64,000 nt of DNA from Heliocidaris tuberculata (GCA_025618425.1 CM046833.1:35500467-35564466), one strand, 5' to 3'; counted from the stretch's first letter, positions 46,198 to 56,968 are shown. The notes: generated from the sequence alone by a model not told the origin. Translations and numbers: made by a program.

Positions 46198-46555
46198 AAG
46201 TAACATTTTTATTGATGTAGGTGAACGCCTCGTGGCTGTTCCGAACGACATTCCTCCAACACCGATTACTAAAATTAGCAAACCATGCCCCGTAAAAATA
46301 TGATCATTTTTCTCTCCTTCTTATATGCACGTCTGTGTCGACATTAATCCCATTTGCTTTAATCGCAAGCATTTCAGACACCCGGTCTGATCCTAGATTA
46401 TAGATTGTTTCCTCCTGTAGATGTGTTTTATCAGTCATTCACCAGTGCAACGCAGCTGCAATGAAACTCAATCCCTTTTTGCGTAATACAAAAAAGAGAA
46501 GGAATGGGTTTGATATCAGCGAACAGCTTAATAATATTTTTTGTGCGCTGGAATT

Positions 46556-46785
46556 AAACGGTTCCGGTGGGGATCAAGGATTTTCTATTCATGTATATCG
46601 GTGTATTTTGTTTTCTTTTGTTTCACGGGATTAGAAACATTTAGAAACCTGTATGTAAAGAAATCTTTGGTAAGTCCCTCAAAGTTATCACATGTATCAG
46701 ATCCATTTTGCGTGAGTAAAGCATGCCCGATTTGGTTTGTAGGGGGCATGTGCCCCTTCCGCCCCCATCCCCGAGTCCCCCGACT
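46556..46785 (+). mobile_element. CAGGGGCGG-type repeat, decayed
   Basis: CGGTGGGGATCAAGGATTTT at the start and GGGGGCATGTGCCCCTTCC, CCCCCGACTG at the end follow the family layout. It contains a splice-like interval (46640-46675) which I attribute to chance. Confidence 0.5.
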
Positions 46786-46790
46786 GAAAT

Positions 46791-47869
46791 AGTGGTAGCA
46801 AAGGTAGTCGCAGTTGTGAATGTGTTGAATCTATTTCTAAAACGTAGTGAGCTTATTATTTCGTTTTAGAACATATCATACATAATTCAAAGGTAACATT
46901 ATAATTTTGAGGACAACACTTCCAGTTTACGATGTTGTGGTTACTTGTATATACTGGGGTGGTACAGGGGCATTAATATAAGTGTATTCTGAATAAGGTG
47001 GTGGTGACGAAATCTACCAACAAGTGCGAAAAAAAGTCCAAAGAGCACAACAGCTTTCTTTGGTGTGTGGGTTTTTTTTTTTAAATGAACGGACAAAAAA
47101 AAAGGAAAAGTTATATTATCAAGCAAATTTATTTTACAGACAAATCTGAGTTCAGACAATTTTCACCAAAGAAGCAAGTTTGTTTGGTTTTTTTCAACAA
47201 GCGCCGACTTATATAGTGTGTTTTTTTTTTTTACAAAGAAGCAAAATAAGGACAAATAAAAAAAAAATCGAAATTTTGATTGGGAAATGTATCCCTGATG
47301 TAGGTGTTTATTTGTTCGTGCACAGACTCAAATAAAATATACTTGAAACTCAAACAAGCTTATAACCAAGGAGGTACTTGACTATTGTATAGTACCTGCT
47401 TGATATAACGTTTCTGATAATAACGAATTCTCTCAGAATCAACATGACATATTTTGTTGAGGTGAAAATTGAGCTCTATAATTCACTTTTAGAGTATAGT
47501 ACCAGAAACTGACCCTTCTCTTGCGCTATCAAATCCGGTCAATTAATCAATCATAAATTTCTAATCAAGAGAGAAACAATTCAGGGAAAAAATGCACATG
47601 GTATAAATTTGGGCGGGAATCTTTCACCGTGCACTGCGCATATGAAGCGATAATGATCAACAGGGACTTTTTTGCAATTACAAAATTAGTCACCTAAAGA
47701 AATAATTACTTCCCCATCCCATTTATTTTCTCGAAGTAGGTACCAGTCGTAATCAAAATAATTTCTGTTTGTTAACTTAACGTCAAATGTACCTGATGAC
47801 AGACAAAACGAATAAAAACAAAATGATAGCTCGATGTTGTTTAGTTTCCACCGACGTTTTGTTTTATTC
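46791..47869. other. No feature seen
   Basis: AT-rich with short T and A homopolymers. No exon pair. Confidence 0.4.
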
Positions 47870-47992
47870 CCCCCTTTTCTCGCTCTCTTTCGCTCTCTCT
47901 CTCTTTCTGTTTATCTCGTTCTCTCTCTCTCTTTCTCATTCTCTCTCTCTCTTCCTCTCTCTCTCTCTCCCTCTTTCTCTCTATCTCGCAAT
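47870..47992. repeat. Pyrimidine-rich (TC)n tract
   Basis: CTCTCTCT blocks with TTTC and GTTC interruptions. Confidence 0.9.
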
Positions 47993-48448
47993 ATCAGTGC
48001 ATTTTAGAAAGTGTCTGTAATAGTTATTAACCGATAACAGAAGAGGGTGCTCGTGCTTAATATGTGAGCAAAGTGGCTAAAAGGCTTCAGGTCCACGTAC
48101 GTCTATCCGTAAGACAATGGACGATACAACAATTTTAAACTAAAAAAGAGAAACCTTGACCAGAACGACTTTGCCACAATAATCTTCCAAACTCGCTATA
48201 CAGCATAATGCTCTCTACATTGTGCAGCCTAATTGTAAACAATACATTTATCAAAGCAATTTCCATGAATATTGTGACTTAGAGAAGAACACAAAAATTA
48301 TTATGAAATGTAGAATAAACAGGATATAGTGACATAGACCTTAAACATCTATTATGTCTATATAGCATCGACGAGGGTGCAAAATTGAATCTTTTAGGGG
48401 TTATTTCTCTCATGCATATTTGCAGCTCTTGAGGTTCAATATGTTAAA

Positions 48449-48611
48449 GCGATAACAATAACGAGAATATTAATTAAAGGTATATACACCCTAATGTATG
48501 GTGTGTAAGCAGGTAGGTGTGAGCAGGGAAGGTACATTTCACTAATGTGAGTATGCTCCAGTACGTTTAGTGAAAATTGTTATCGATGTCGTTATCGGTC
48601 AAATGTGACAC
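48449..48611. mobile_element. GTCACATTTGACC-type MITE, diverged
   Basis: GCGATAACAATAACGAGAAT...TTAATTAAAGGTATATACAC at the left pairs loosely with GTGAAAATTGTTATCGATGT and CGTTATCGGTCAAATGTGAC at the right. Same family as 20770-20935, with the outer left end missing. Confidence 0.6.
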
Positions 48612-48739
48612 AGGATTTAGTCGGTCTCCGCCCAGTGTTTAAATTTGCTCCCTATTTTACATGTTTTAGGGGTACTGATAGTGTATGGTTTGGGGTGCAC
48701 ATTTGACACTTTATCACGATTATTTCCTCTTTGTTTCAG

Positions 48740-48908
48740 CCTTCTTCCATTTTTTGTTTTTTTCGAAAACCGTTGAAGCAAATCGATCAAAGTAACCTGG
48801 TGTCTTTAAATTGTTGTTTTCTAGTTTAACTTTATGGGAAAGTTGTTCGCTACAAAATACAGCTTTACTCATAATCCCTCTCTGAATACGGAACACCTGC
48901 AAAATCAT
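48740..48908. other. Unassigned ORFs, both strands
   Basis: Plus: a good acceptor (TTTCCTCTTTGTTTCAG, 48739) followed by an open frame of about 29 codons. Minus: a 62-codon ORF (MILQVFRIQRGIMSKAVF...). Neither has a complete set of splice signals or a known motif. Confidence 0.25.
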
Positions 48909-49135
48909 ATCTCAACTCTGAGCAGTGGAACATTTCATCCCTGTTCACACTGGAAAATAGAATACCCTGCCTTCCTGACATAAACCTACATCATGTATAT
49001 GTATATACACAAGGAAACATACGGTTCACGTTACAAATTATGCTACGGACCTTGCTTGAAAAAAATATGATCGCAGATGCAGCCTATATAGATTTGCTCT
49101 CATGCACGTAAGGGGATCAAGAGGGAAGCGAAATA

Positions 49136-49268
49136 CCCCCCCCCCCCCCCCCTCTGGCTAGTAAAAAAATAAATAAATAAAATAACCCTCGGGAAAATTA
49201 TTTCCGGGAAAGCAAAGTTTCTGGAAGATGTTTTGCAGTGGTCCTATACCCCCCCCCCCCCCCCCCCC
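49136..49268. repeat. Two poly-C tracts
   Basis: About 17 C at 49135-49152 and about 20 C at 49250-49268, with an (AAAT)n block between. Confidence 0.9.
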
Positions 49269-49482
49269 ACCCCAAGTCACTTAAAGGCCCGGCTGGATTC
49301 CGCGGGAGAATTTTTGCCGGTAATCTTTTTCTTTCTTTTTCTTTTTTTTTCTTCTACTTTTTCTTTTTTTTCCGTACAGCTTCCGTACAGTTTGTAATCT
49401 ATAATCATCGTTAATAAATACTTTGATGTAGCATGAGCTGGAAAGGGGGCTGTTTCTGTCCTTAGTATGGTATTATTTTCAG

Positions 49483-49585
49483 GTATGAAGAGGGCTTGAT
49501 CGATGGCATGATCGCCAGTCAGTCAGCGACAGGGATCGCTGAGAATAAGACTGGTATTAACGCTTTTCAAGTCCGGGGCTTGTAG
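49483..49585 (+). CDS. Micro-exon gene, terminal exon
   Basis: The acceptor GTATGGTATTATTTTCAG is followed by a single base completing a phase 2 codon and 33 codons to TAG: YEEGLIDGMIASQSATGI then AENKTGINAFQVRGL. The peptide looks like genuine globular protein, and the exon joins 36527-36582 in frame. A second strong acceptor, TGTTTCTGTCCTTAG, lies 17 bases upstream. From it the same frame opens in phase 0 (YGIIFR YEEGL...), which would instead fit directly after exon 23927-23977. A weak donor (ACTG/GTATTA) inside means it may not be terminal. Product unknown. Confidence 0.4.
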
Positions 49586-49959
49586 CGGTGTTTAACGGGG
49601 GAGGTGATGACAGATCCCATATGTAAGCACGAAACATTGATCACCAGCTCAATATACACGTTCATTGAAAAACGTTCCATGCAGGCAAGTTACTTAATAT
49701 CAGAAGCTTGCCCTACATATGGGATTAATATGTCTATATTTGATTTCTTATATCCCCTTTTTCTCTCCATAAGCAACTATACCTCCTTCTCGTCGGAGGA
49801 CTTTTTTCTTTCTTTTTTTTCACTTTCATAATTTTCTCCTTTTCTTCTCTTATATTATCGTCTTCTTCTTCTCGATCTTCCTTTTCCTTCTTCTCCTCCT
49901 CCTTCTGTTTTTGTTTTCTTCTTCAATCATTTTCTTCGTCCTTCCGTTTCCACATCTCT

Positions 49960-50012
49960 TAAAGGGATTCGGTAACCTTGTGGAGGCTTGATTTAATAAA
50001 TAGTTGAATTTT
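49960..50012. repeat. TTAAAGGGATTCGGTAAC repeat, copy 1
   Basis: TTAAAGGGATTCGGTAAC, GAGGCTTGATTTAATAAA and TTGAATT recur almost exactly at 52013-52064. Confidence 0.75.
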
Positions 50013-50867
50013 GATATTTGTCTTGTATAATGATGTTCAGATGGATAAATAAATAGCCAGGCATGGAAAGGTTTCAAATATATAATGCTACTATTAAGAT
50101 ATCTATGACTGAATACTCCCATTTACGAAAGCGTATGGCCATACGCTTTAGTCTAACACTGAGTCTATGGGGGGAAATGAGTCTGGCATTTCCGGTCACT
50201 TGCATATGTTTACTTTTGGAAAGCACATGATTTTGAAGTGCTTTTTTCCCCCTGGGCTTCATTTTACACCATATTACATACACTGATAGCATGTAAGACC
50301 AGGCAGCTCAGATTTATCAAGCCTCTACAAAGTTACCAAATCACTTTAATACTTCCACTTTTTAGCATATTTTATATTTACATTTAGCCTTAGATCTGCT
50401 AGATAAAATTGTCGATACAAAATGAAATTAAATAGGCACTCTTAAACATGCATCTTCTGTCGTTCCCGAGAACTATACATGACATCGTACCTAGACTGTG
50501 ACATGGTTTGACTTTGACTGGAAATTTAATATATATTTCCTTTCACCCGGTTACTAGTTGTTCTTAAAATTTGTTCCAGAACATGAAGTCTCGACTGGAA
50601 AGTCATAACGCCGAGGGGGTGAGCTACAAGTTGTTGACTTTCAAACTTGGCCTCTGAGTTTCAACGGCAGATCACGGAGGCTTACAAGCCGACAAGTATC
50701 ACTGAGCTCTGAGGCGCCTCTCAACATAGAAATAGAGCCCAAACTTTCCCCTTGGTGAATGGCAAAAGGATGCTTGTCCAGATTCAACCATTTTCAGACA
50801 CGTCAGATGTGACTTTTTGCATTTAATTTACGCATGTTGTCCAAATGAAACTACTCTTTATGCTTTA

Positions 50868-51175
50868 AAGGTATTAGATAGCTTTGGGAAGCCCTCAAAA
50901 ACTTTTCGTGAGATTTCTTTGATTTTACTTAATAAATAGCAGGGTACAAACATAACTAAGATGCTGTGAAGTTTTTTCCTCCTTCAGTGAAATATTTATC
51001 GATTAGAGGTGAAAAGAATGAAAATCCCTGGCCCCAAAAAGAGGGGATGTAAATTCGAACAACGGCCACACACATTACTCACATGAGGATTGCTGTGTGT
51101 TATAGAATACGCTATACATAGTGCGAAGCGCTGGGTTTATTGTGTGGGGAACCTTCGGGTGGATAATTATGGTCT
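50868..51175 (+). repeat. Inverted-pair arm 1
   Basis: Reads TTAAAGGTATTAGATAGC, AAGCCCTCAAAAACTTTTCG, ACTTAATAAATAGCA, CTGTGAAGTTTTTTCCTCC ... GCGAAGCGCTGGG ... GTGTGGGGAACC. The reverse complement of 53535-53868 follows the same order with many substitutions. The arms are about 310-335 bases and 2.4 kb apart. Confidence 0.65.
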
Positions 51176-51373
51176 CAGCGTGAGGTAGTGAAAAGCCGTT
51201 ACCAAGCGTTTCTTATATACAGATATTTACACTAAAAATTGTTCGAAATCGTGAATGGAATGTTAAACAATCTCGTACATGTGTCTTATGATAAAAGGAG
51301 AATAGTATATGACTATGTTAGATAAGTTTCTTGCCAGTATGATTTTTGCTGCCGAGACTGTCTATGAGCTTTA

Positions 51374-51731
51374 AGTCCGACTCTCACAAGGAGTCACTAA
51401 CTGACGTTAGAACCGCGTCTGACTGACGTTAGAACCGCGTCTGACTGACGTTAGAACCGCGTCTGACTGGTACGGTCTTTTGAGCGTCAAGAAAGAGTGA
51501 TTGTAAAAGGAACTGTGCAAACAATACTGCTAATAACTGGCCTATGGGTTGATTGCCTTCACAGGTTCGATTACCTACATGTTCAAGTACCGACGCAATA
51601 GAAATGACGCAAGTACCGACGCAAGTACTGACGCAAGTACTGACGCAATAGAAATGACGCAAGTTCTGACACAAGTACTGACAAGTTCAAGTACTGACGC
51701 AATAGAAATGACGCCACGTGTGAGCTGGGCT
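51374..51731. mobile_element. TTA-flanked MITE with internal tandem repeats
   Basis: It starts AGTCCGACTCTCACAAGGAG after TTA (51371-51373) and ends GACGCCACGTGTGAGCTGGGCT before GTA. The layout matches the shorter copy at 56840-56968. It has gained a 22-bp triplication (CTGACGTTAGAACCGCGTCT..., 51401-51466) and a CAAGTACTGACG minisatellite (51580-51715). Confidence 0.65.
51580..51715. repeat. 12-bp minisatellite inside MITE
   Basis: CAAGTACTGACG units alternate with CAATAGAAATGACG. The ORFs through it (STDASTDAST) are artefacts. Confidence 0.85.
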
Positions 51732-52012
51732 GTACACCGGAACATGTTATAATCGGGGGTTAGTCCCATATACGTAGCCCAAAGTGATGCATTCAAAATG
51801 TTCTTTTGCAAATTTACAAAACTCGTAGTTTTGAAAAAAGGAATTCGAGAGGCAAAGAAAAGAAACATCTTTGTTGATTTGAATAACCTATGTTACAAAA
51901 GTTTCTTCTTTTTTGTCTAATGTTGTGACTCGGTATTACTCGAGTCGGCCATGTATTCAGAAGGATGCGATCTTATTGTTGTACACGTACCAGACCTTAA
52001 TTATTAAAACCT

Positions 52013-52064
52013 TAAAGGGATTCGGTAACTTTGTGAAGGCTTGATTGAATAAATTGTTGAATTG
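52013..52064. repeat. TTAAAGGGATTCGGTAAC repeat, copy 2
   Basis: Nearly identical to 49960-50012. Here it runs straight into the tRNA-like head of a SINE. Confidence 0.75.
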
Positions 52065-52200
52065 TGGTCTAGTGGATACGTCACCGGACTGTGGATCTCA
52101 TGGTTCTCGGTTCGAGTCCCGCTGCGGCAATGATGTCCTTTGGCAAGACATTAATCTACATTTGCCTTGTTGTGGGGCCGGCTTTCCAATACGTATTTAC
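52062..52200 (+). mobile_element. tRNA-derived SINE
   Basis: An RNA polymerase III A box TGGTCTAGTGG (52065-52075) and an exact B box GGTTCGAGTCC (52109-52119) stand at tRNA spacing. CGGACTGTGGATCTC lies where an anticodon arm would be. The acceptor stem does not pair well, so it is not a functional tRNA. The body continues CCTTTGGCAAGACATTAATC and TACATTTGCC, as in other SINE copies here (43185, 62289). Confidence 0.75.
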
Positions 52201-52307
52201 ATATAATTATATCGGATCAAATCGGACCATTTTGGGATTAAATAGTTTACATAATCAGCTAAACAGCAGCAGAGCCATCTATACACAGTTTGGGAATCTC
52301 AGCTCCA

Positions 52308-52441
52308 GGGCAGCGTTTCATCAAACGGTCATAAGTACAAGTTCGCCGACATCCCATTGAAAAGCGTGTATTAAAATTAACACGCGTTTCAATAGGATGT
52401 CGGCGAACTTGTACTTATGACGGTTTGATGAAACGATGCCC
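52308..52441. mobile_element. Near-perfect 134-bp palindromic MITE
   Basis: GGGCAGCGTTTCATCAAACG and CATAAGTACAAGTTCGCCGA are answered on the right by TCGGCGAACTTGTACTTATG and CGGTTTGATGAAACGATGCC. The stems are about 60 bases with very few mismatches, around an ATTAAAATTAA loop. It is probably a young insertion. Without coding capacity. Confidence 0.85.
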
Positions 52442-53534
52442 AGTAGGTAACAATATGGCGCATGTTGCTTTGTTAGGCGAGCATGCGACAATAGAATATA
52501 CGCCACGTTGTGCCCAACTGAAACGGAATAGGCCAAACTCTGTGTTAACAACAGGGGGTAGACATAACGCTTGGGATAGGCAAGGGGGTCATCGGACCAA
52601 AATTCTTGACAAGTGTTGTGACAGCTTGCCTACAAGCATAAAAGCATAATTTTGGCAAATTGACAGACAGTAATCAGATATGTATTTGCCAAGAGAAACT
52701 GAAACACGGTGTAAGTCTGTGACAATCATACATCATACATGTAAGACATTAGGAAAAAAAAGTCGTCTTCACTAACGTCAAAATCTGTTTCGATCAATTC
52801 ACGATCAAATAGATGCCATAGACCCCCCCCCCCCCCTCCTCCTCCCCTTTCTTCTCGTCAAAGGAATGGCAGGAGTAGTCTGCATATATTATTTCCCCGC
52901 TTCCGTATGACTTTTATTCAGTATCAAAATAGACAAAGGGATATCAGATAATCTGGATTGTCTTAAATGGTTTGAAAAGTGAACATAATGCCAGCTGATA
53001 GACGTCAATTAATCGTTAAATTAAAATGAGTTCATACCACAGTGATAGGGGGGGGGGGGGGGGAGAAAAATACTAATGACGGCTGCATGCACGCAAGGAG
53101 GCAAATCAATGTCCTACACGCCCTCATCGGTTTGTATAGATTCAATGATTGCTGCTTCGTCTATTATTTTCAGCACTGAATTCTACACAATGTATATAGT
53201 TCCGTGATTTTCAAACAAATCTTTATTTTGTCTTTCTTATTCAAAAAATTGTCATCTTTCCTTTGTCTTGCCTACAGTATATCTCACCTATCTGCGATGA
53301 TCTTATAATGTCTGGTATTACATAATGGTATCCTATATTCAAACTGATCATCTTTAAAGCTCATGTACAGTATTGGTAGCAAAAAGGAAATTGGAAAGAA
53401 ACATGTTAGATATAGTATCATGTTGTTCTCCTTGTATCAAAAGATGTCTGTAAAAAATCATTTGGGTTTCCATCTATGATTTCTGGTGAATTTCAGTGTA
53501 AATATCTGTAAGGAATGCTTGATCACTGCCATTA
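52442..53534. other. Poly-C/G tracts; acceptor at 53278
   Basis: Poly-C at 52824-52836 and poly-G at 53048-53063. A very strong plus-strand acceptor TCTTTCCTTTGTCTTGCCTACAG ends at 53278 but all frames after it stop within 16 codons, so a UTR exon is the most that could be said. Confidence 0.4.
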
Positions 53535-53868
53535 TGCTAGGACCCGTCCACCCCGACGGCTCCCCGCACAGCAAGCTTGGGGCTTCGCATAGAGACAGCG
53601 TGTGTGCACTGTGTGTAGCTACTCATCATTGGTTTTACACGTGTGTTTACAGTGTGTAGCACATGCTGCCTTTGTTGGGATTTTACGTGCCTGTCCCGGC
53701 ACATAAATTAGTTTTTGCCTCTTATTTGTTTAATATTAAACTTTAGGAGGCGAAATCTTCACAGTGTCTTAGTATTGCTAGTATCTTGCTATTTATCAAC
53801 AAAAATTGAAGAAATATGACGAACAGTTTTTGAGGGCTTACCAAAACTTTACATGACCTTTAATTTTA
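53535..53868 (-). repeat. Inverted-pair arm 2
   Basis: Reverse complement of the 50868-51175 unit, including the landmarks AAGCCCTCAAAAACTGTTCG, GTTGATAAATAGCA, GAAGATTTCGCCTCC and GCGAAGCCCC...GCTGTGCGGGGAGCC. Probably two copies of one dispersed repeat in opposite orientation. Confidence 0.65.
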
Positions 53869-54900
53869 CTTCTGTAAAACGGAAATGCACTCTGGATTCT
53901 TTTAAATGTAATAGTCGGTAGGTACACTAGACGACGCATACTCATAAGATTCGGTGCGTATGAAAAAATACTTTAAAAATAAAAATAAATAACAAGGACT
54001 TGCGGTCAATAATATAAAATCACGTTACTGGTCTATGCTCTTTAAAAGTTATAACCACTGCATCGTTTGAATTGTCTCATGAATTAAATGAAATTATCTG
54101 ATTTTAGTTTTGGGGATGATTTTATGTTTTCTAGAAATATACAAAAAATTTATTTGACCGGGGTGTTTGGGTTAAGACTGGTCACCTTCAAAGGTAACGC
54201 ATAGTGTTAGTAAAAGTTGAAAATAGATTTCTTTACATTTGTAATTTGGGACACACTTATCAGAAAAGAAAGCAACCTAGACATGCTAGAAAAGGTTCGC
54301 TTACGTTTTCGAGAATCACATATTTAGTGTTGAGTTGCATTTATCGCACACATGGATAAATTTCTGATGTCACTGCTAATTTCTTAAATAATGCATACCT
54401 CACACACTAAATCGTTTCTGAGTTTACAATCAAAAGATTAGGTTATAACCAAGTTCTTTAATGTTAAACAAAAGAGGGAGTTTTGGGGAACTTCTGAGGG
54501 AGGTCACTATTATTTAGGTGTGAAAAAAAAAATGGTCCGGCCAGACAATGCAATTCTACTTGTAATGTCCCAGGATGGTTTTCATGGCTATTTTTCTTTA
54601 TTTTAAAGAAATATATTATCGTTTTTGTCTAGATGCAATAACAACAATACAATTAAGCAAATACATGACCTTTACCTTCAATTAGAAGAACTGCTGTATA
54701 AGGAAGTCGTACGTATATGTCAAATATTTTTGAAATGTCGTTGCCAAGGATACTGAATTTTGTCCACTTTTAATAGCGACACGAATTCTGACAAACAAGT
54801 TGTTTCGTGAATGAATTCCAAAGCATATCAATATCTAGAACACTTACCGTCCTTCAAACTGACTGATCTAGTTTCATACTTTATTATCTCGTTTCTGAGG
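53869..54900. other. No gene seen
   Basis: AT-rich. A minus-strand donor-like site (GTAAGTGTTC at about 54852) has no acceptor or open exon behind it. Confidence 0.4.
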
Positions 54901-55145
54901 GCCAGGCTGATTTAGGGGGGGCGGGGCGGGGGAAAGCAGCTCTTCCCCCCCCCCCCCCCCCCTTTCAAACCCAATCTGGCATTCCTCATTTTGTGTACAC
55001 TTTTTCTTTCTTTCTTTTTTCTATTTTGCATTTGGGTTTTTTGTTTTTCTTTGTCAGAGATTTTTTTCGGTATTATCTCCCCCCCCCCCCCCTCCCCTAT
55101 CCTTTTTTTTCTCTCTCTCTCTCTCTTCACAATCCTGGAACCGCC
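54901..55145 (-). mobile_element. CAGGGGCGG-type repeat, minus copy
   Basis: It begins GGGCCAGGCTGATTTAGGGG and ends CACAATCCTGGAACCGCCC, so the minus strand reads GGGCGGTTCCAGGATTGTG, the family's usual start. It has two long poly-C tracts (54944-54962, 55080-55092) and a (TC)n block. Confidence 0.6.
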
Positions 55146-55163
55146 CAAGCGTTAGGATACATG

Positions 55164-55166
55164 TTA
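55164..55166. repeat. TTA target duplication, left
   Basis: TTA directly before AGGCCC; repeated at 56163-56165. Confidence 0.6.
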
Positions 55167-56162
55167 AGGCCCGGTCACACCGCCAGAAGTTTGCTGGAGC
55201 GTTCCTGGAGCGGTGAAAAAAATTCATCACCGCTCGTAACCGTTCACCACCGTTTAACAGAAGTTGGCCCCCGTTAAGGCAACGCCGTATACGCTCGGCC
55301 ACCGCTGATGGTCCCTCCTACCGCTCCGAAAGTTTTGAGCTGCACAAAATATTGCGAGCGGTGAGGAGCGGGCAATTTTCCGCTCCGGCAAAGTTCACCA
55401 CCGCTCCAACAACGCCCAGTCAAAGTTGGGCACCGCTAGACGCAAGTTCGTGGACGCTTGGGTCCGCTAGGCCAACGCAGAAATCTTGAACGCTGGACCA
55501 CCGCTGCTTCGCCAGCTTTGCCCGGGCGGTGATTAAACGTTGCACAAACTTTGGTGGAGCGGTTGTAAGCGTTTTACGAGCGGACACGGGATTGCTGGAA
55601 CGGTGTCGGGCGTTGAAGCAGCGATCCATTGCGGTGATGAACTTTGGTTTGGCGTTGGTATGGAGGTGTCGGAGCGGGACCAGAATTTGGCTATAAATAC
55701 GGGGAGAAATGGACCAGGAGCTCAGTAATGATCTTCTTGGAGGCTGCTGCCTTTCCTTCTCCAGCCTTCCTCTTCTTTTGTCCACGTGGCATGATGAAAT
55801 TCAACTATCGACTTCTATCAAAAATCTATCAGAACTTCTATCAAAGCGATCCGTTCAGCTCCGTAGTCAAAAGCGGTATGCCGCTAAACCAACTTTAAAC
55901 CCCCGCCGAGCCAACGCCCGCATGCGCAGAACGCCGCTCTATCAACGCTCGCGTCACCGCTAAACCAACACTCGCTACCGCTCGCTACCGTTAAACCAAC
56001 GCTAAAGCAACGCCGGCTTCAGCGGTGCACCGCTAAGGCAACGCCCGTGTTTTCGATTTTTTTCCCATTTTGTGCGCGGTGACGAGCGTTGTCGAAATTC
56101 GGCCCCTTCTCCCTACCGTTCAAGGAACGCTCCAACAAAGTTCGGGCGGTGTGATCGGGCCT
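55167..56162. mobile_element. 996-bp PIF/Harbinger-like element
   Basis: The termini AGGCCCGGTCACACCGCC and GGCGGTGTGATCGGGCCT are inverted. The inverted similarity runs for about 45 bases (GAAGTTTGCTGGAGCGTTCC against GGAACGCTCCAACAAAGTTC). TTA flanks both ends, the target duplication typical of PIF/Harbinger. The interior is far richer in GC and CpG than its surroundings and is built from many short ACCGCTCC / GCAACGCC / GAGCGGT motifs in both orientations, so it can fold extensively. ORFs up to 121 codons on both strands lack transposase motifs. Confidence 0.75.
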
Positions 56163-56165
56163 TTA

Positions 56166-56173
56166 GTAAGAAC
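56166..56173. repeat. 8-bp target duplication, left
   Basis: GTAAGAAC; the right copy is GTAAGAAT at 56334-56341. Confidence 0.65.
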
Positions 56174-56333
56174 CAGGGGCGGATCCAGGATTTTGTAAAA
56201 GAGGCGGCACAGAGCCGGAAAAGTGCACTATTAAGAAGGCAATTTTTTTTTTCATTGTGTACTTAAGGTATGCCAGTTGGGTTTCAAAAGAGGGGGCACG
56301 GGCTGGTTTTCCCCCTATGTAGATCCGCCACTG
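56174..56333 (+). mobile_element. 160-bp hAT-like MITE
   Basis: CAGGGGCGGATCCAGGATTT at the left and TGTAGATCCGCCACTG at the right form imperfect terminal inverted repeats, flanked by an 8-bp duplication with one mismatch. It stands three bases from the end of the PIF-like element. It fits non-autonomous hAT elements. Confidence 0.75.
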
Positions 56334-56341
56334 GTAAGAAT
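56334..56341. repeat. 8-bp target duplication, right
   Basis: GTAAGAAT, matching GTAAGAAC at 56166-56173 in seven of eight bases. Confidence 0.65.
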
Positions 56342-56715
56342 TGAAGAACATTCCGCCCGCACTCTCGTCTTCCATATTAATATTCCACAAGAGGAAGCCA
56401 TACGATAAATGTCATGTTCATTCCGAGGGTAATCAGGGCACAAACAAGCCCTCATGTGCAATTAGAAATCAATCAATGGGAAGGTATAGAAATTATTGTC
56501 ATTATACACGGGCTGTGATATGATTGAAATCCGTCTATATACAGAATCATGTCTGAGAACGCTTGGCAATTTTTGTAGAAAGTGCTGTCAAACGACATGA
56601 TATTGGCGCCGCCGTCTTGAGTTATGTGCACACGCGGCTTCGAATATCCCACTTTCCAGACAGATACTGAAATTCCAACCGCAATAAGCAACAACAAAAA
56701 AGAACAAGCAAAAGA

Positions 56716-56767
56716 CAGGAGGGGTGGCACATGCCCCCCCCCCCCTTCCACTCTAGCGACACTCCTG
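56716..56767 (-). mobile_element. 52-bp minimal CAGGAG...CTCCTG element
   Basis: Inverted ends CAGGAGGGGTGGC and GCGACACTCCTG surround a poly-C core. On the minus strand it starts CAGGAGTGTCGCTAGAG, like the 8449 repeat. It may be an extreme internal deletion derivative. Confidence 0.5.
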
Positions 56768-56839
56768 AAGGTTACACCAGTAATAGCACTCAGTCTCTGT
56801 AGCTGCACGATGCCACTCCCACATGCACATGGCGCGTTA

Positions 56840-56968
56840 AGCTCGGCTCATACGAGGAGTCATTTTCTGACGTTAGGACTGCGTCAGTGACCGGTACGGT
56901 CTTCTGCGCGCCATGAAAGAGTGATATCGCTTATAAAGTAATAGAAAATGTCTCGTGTGAGTTGTGCT
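56840..56968. mobile_element. 129-bp TTA-flanked MITE
   Basis: AGCTCGGCTCATACGAGG and TCTCGTGTGAGTTGTGCT are imperfect inverted ends. TTA flanks both sides (56837-56839, 56969-56971). Shares CTGACGTTAG, GCGTC and GGTACGGTCTT with 51374-51731. Confidence 0.7.

Noticed and set aside
46640..46675. Plus-strand exon TFRNLYVKKSL with acceptor and GTAAGT
   Set aside because: It lies inside a decayed copy of the hAT-like repeat, and its phase (1 to 0) fits neither neighbouring exon of the gene model.
52062..52127. Functional tRNA gene
   Set aside because: The A and B boxes are good but the acceptor stem does not pair, and the sequence continues into a SINE body.
53279..53330. Coding exon after a very strong acceptor
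   Set aside because: All three frames stop within 16 codons, so a coding role cannot be supported.
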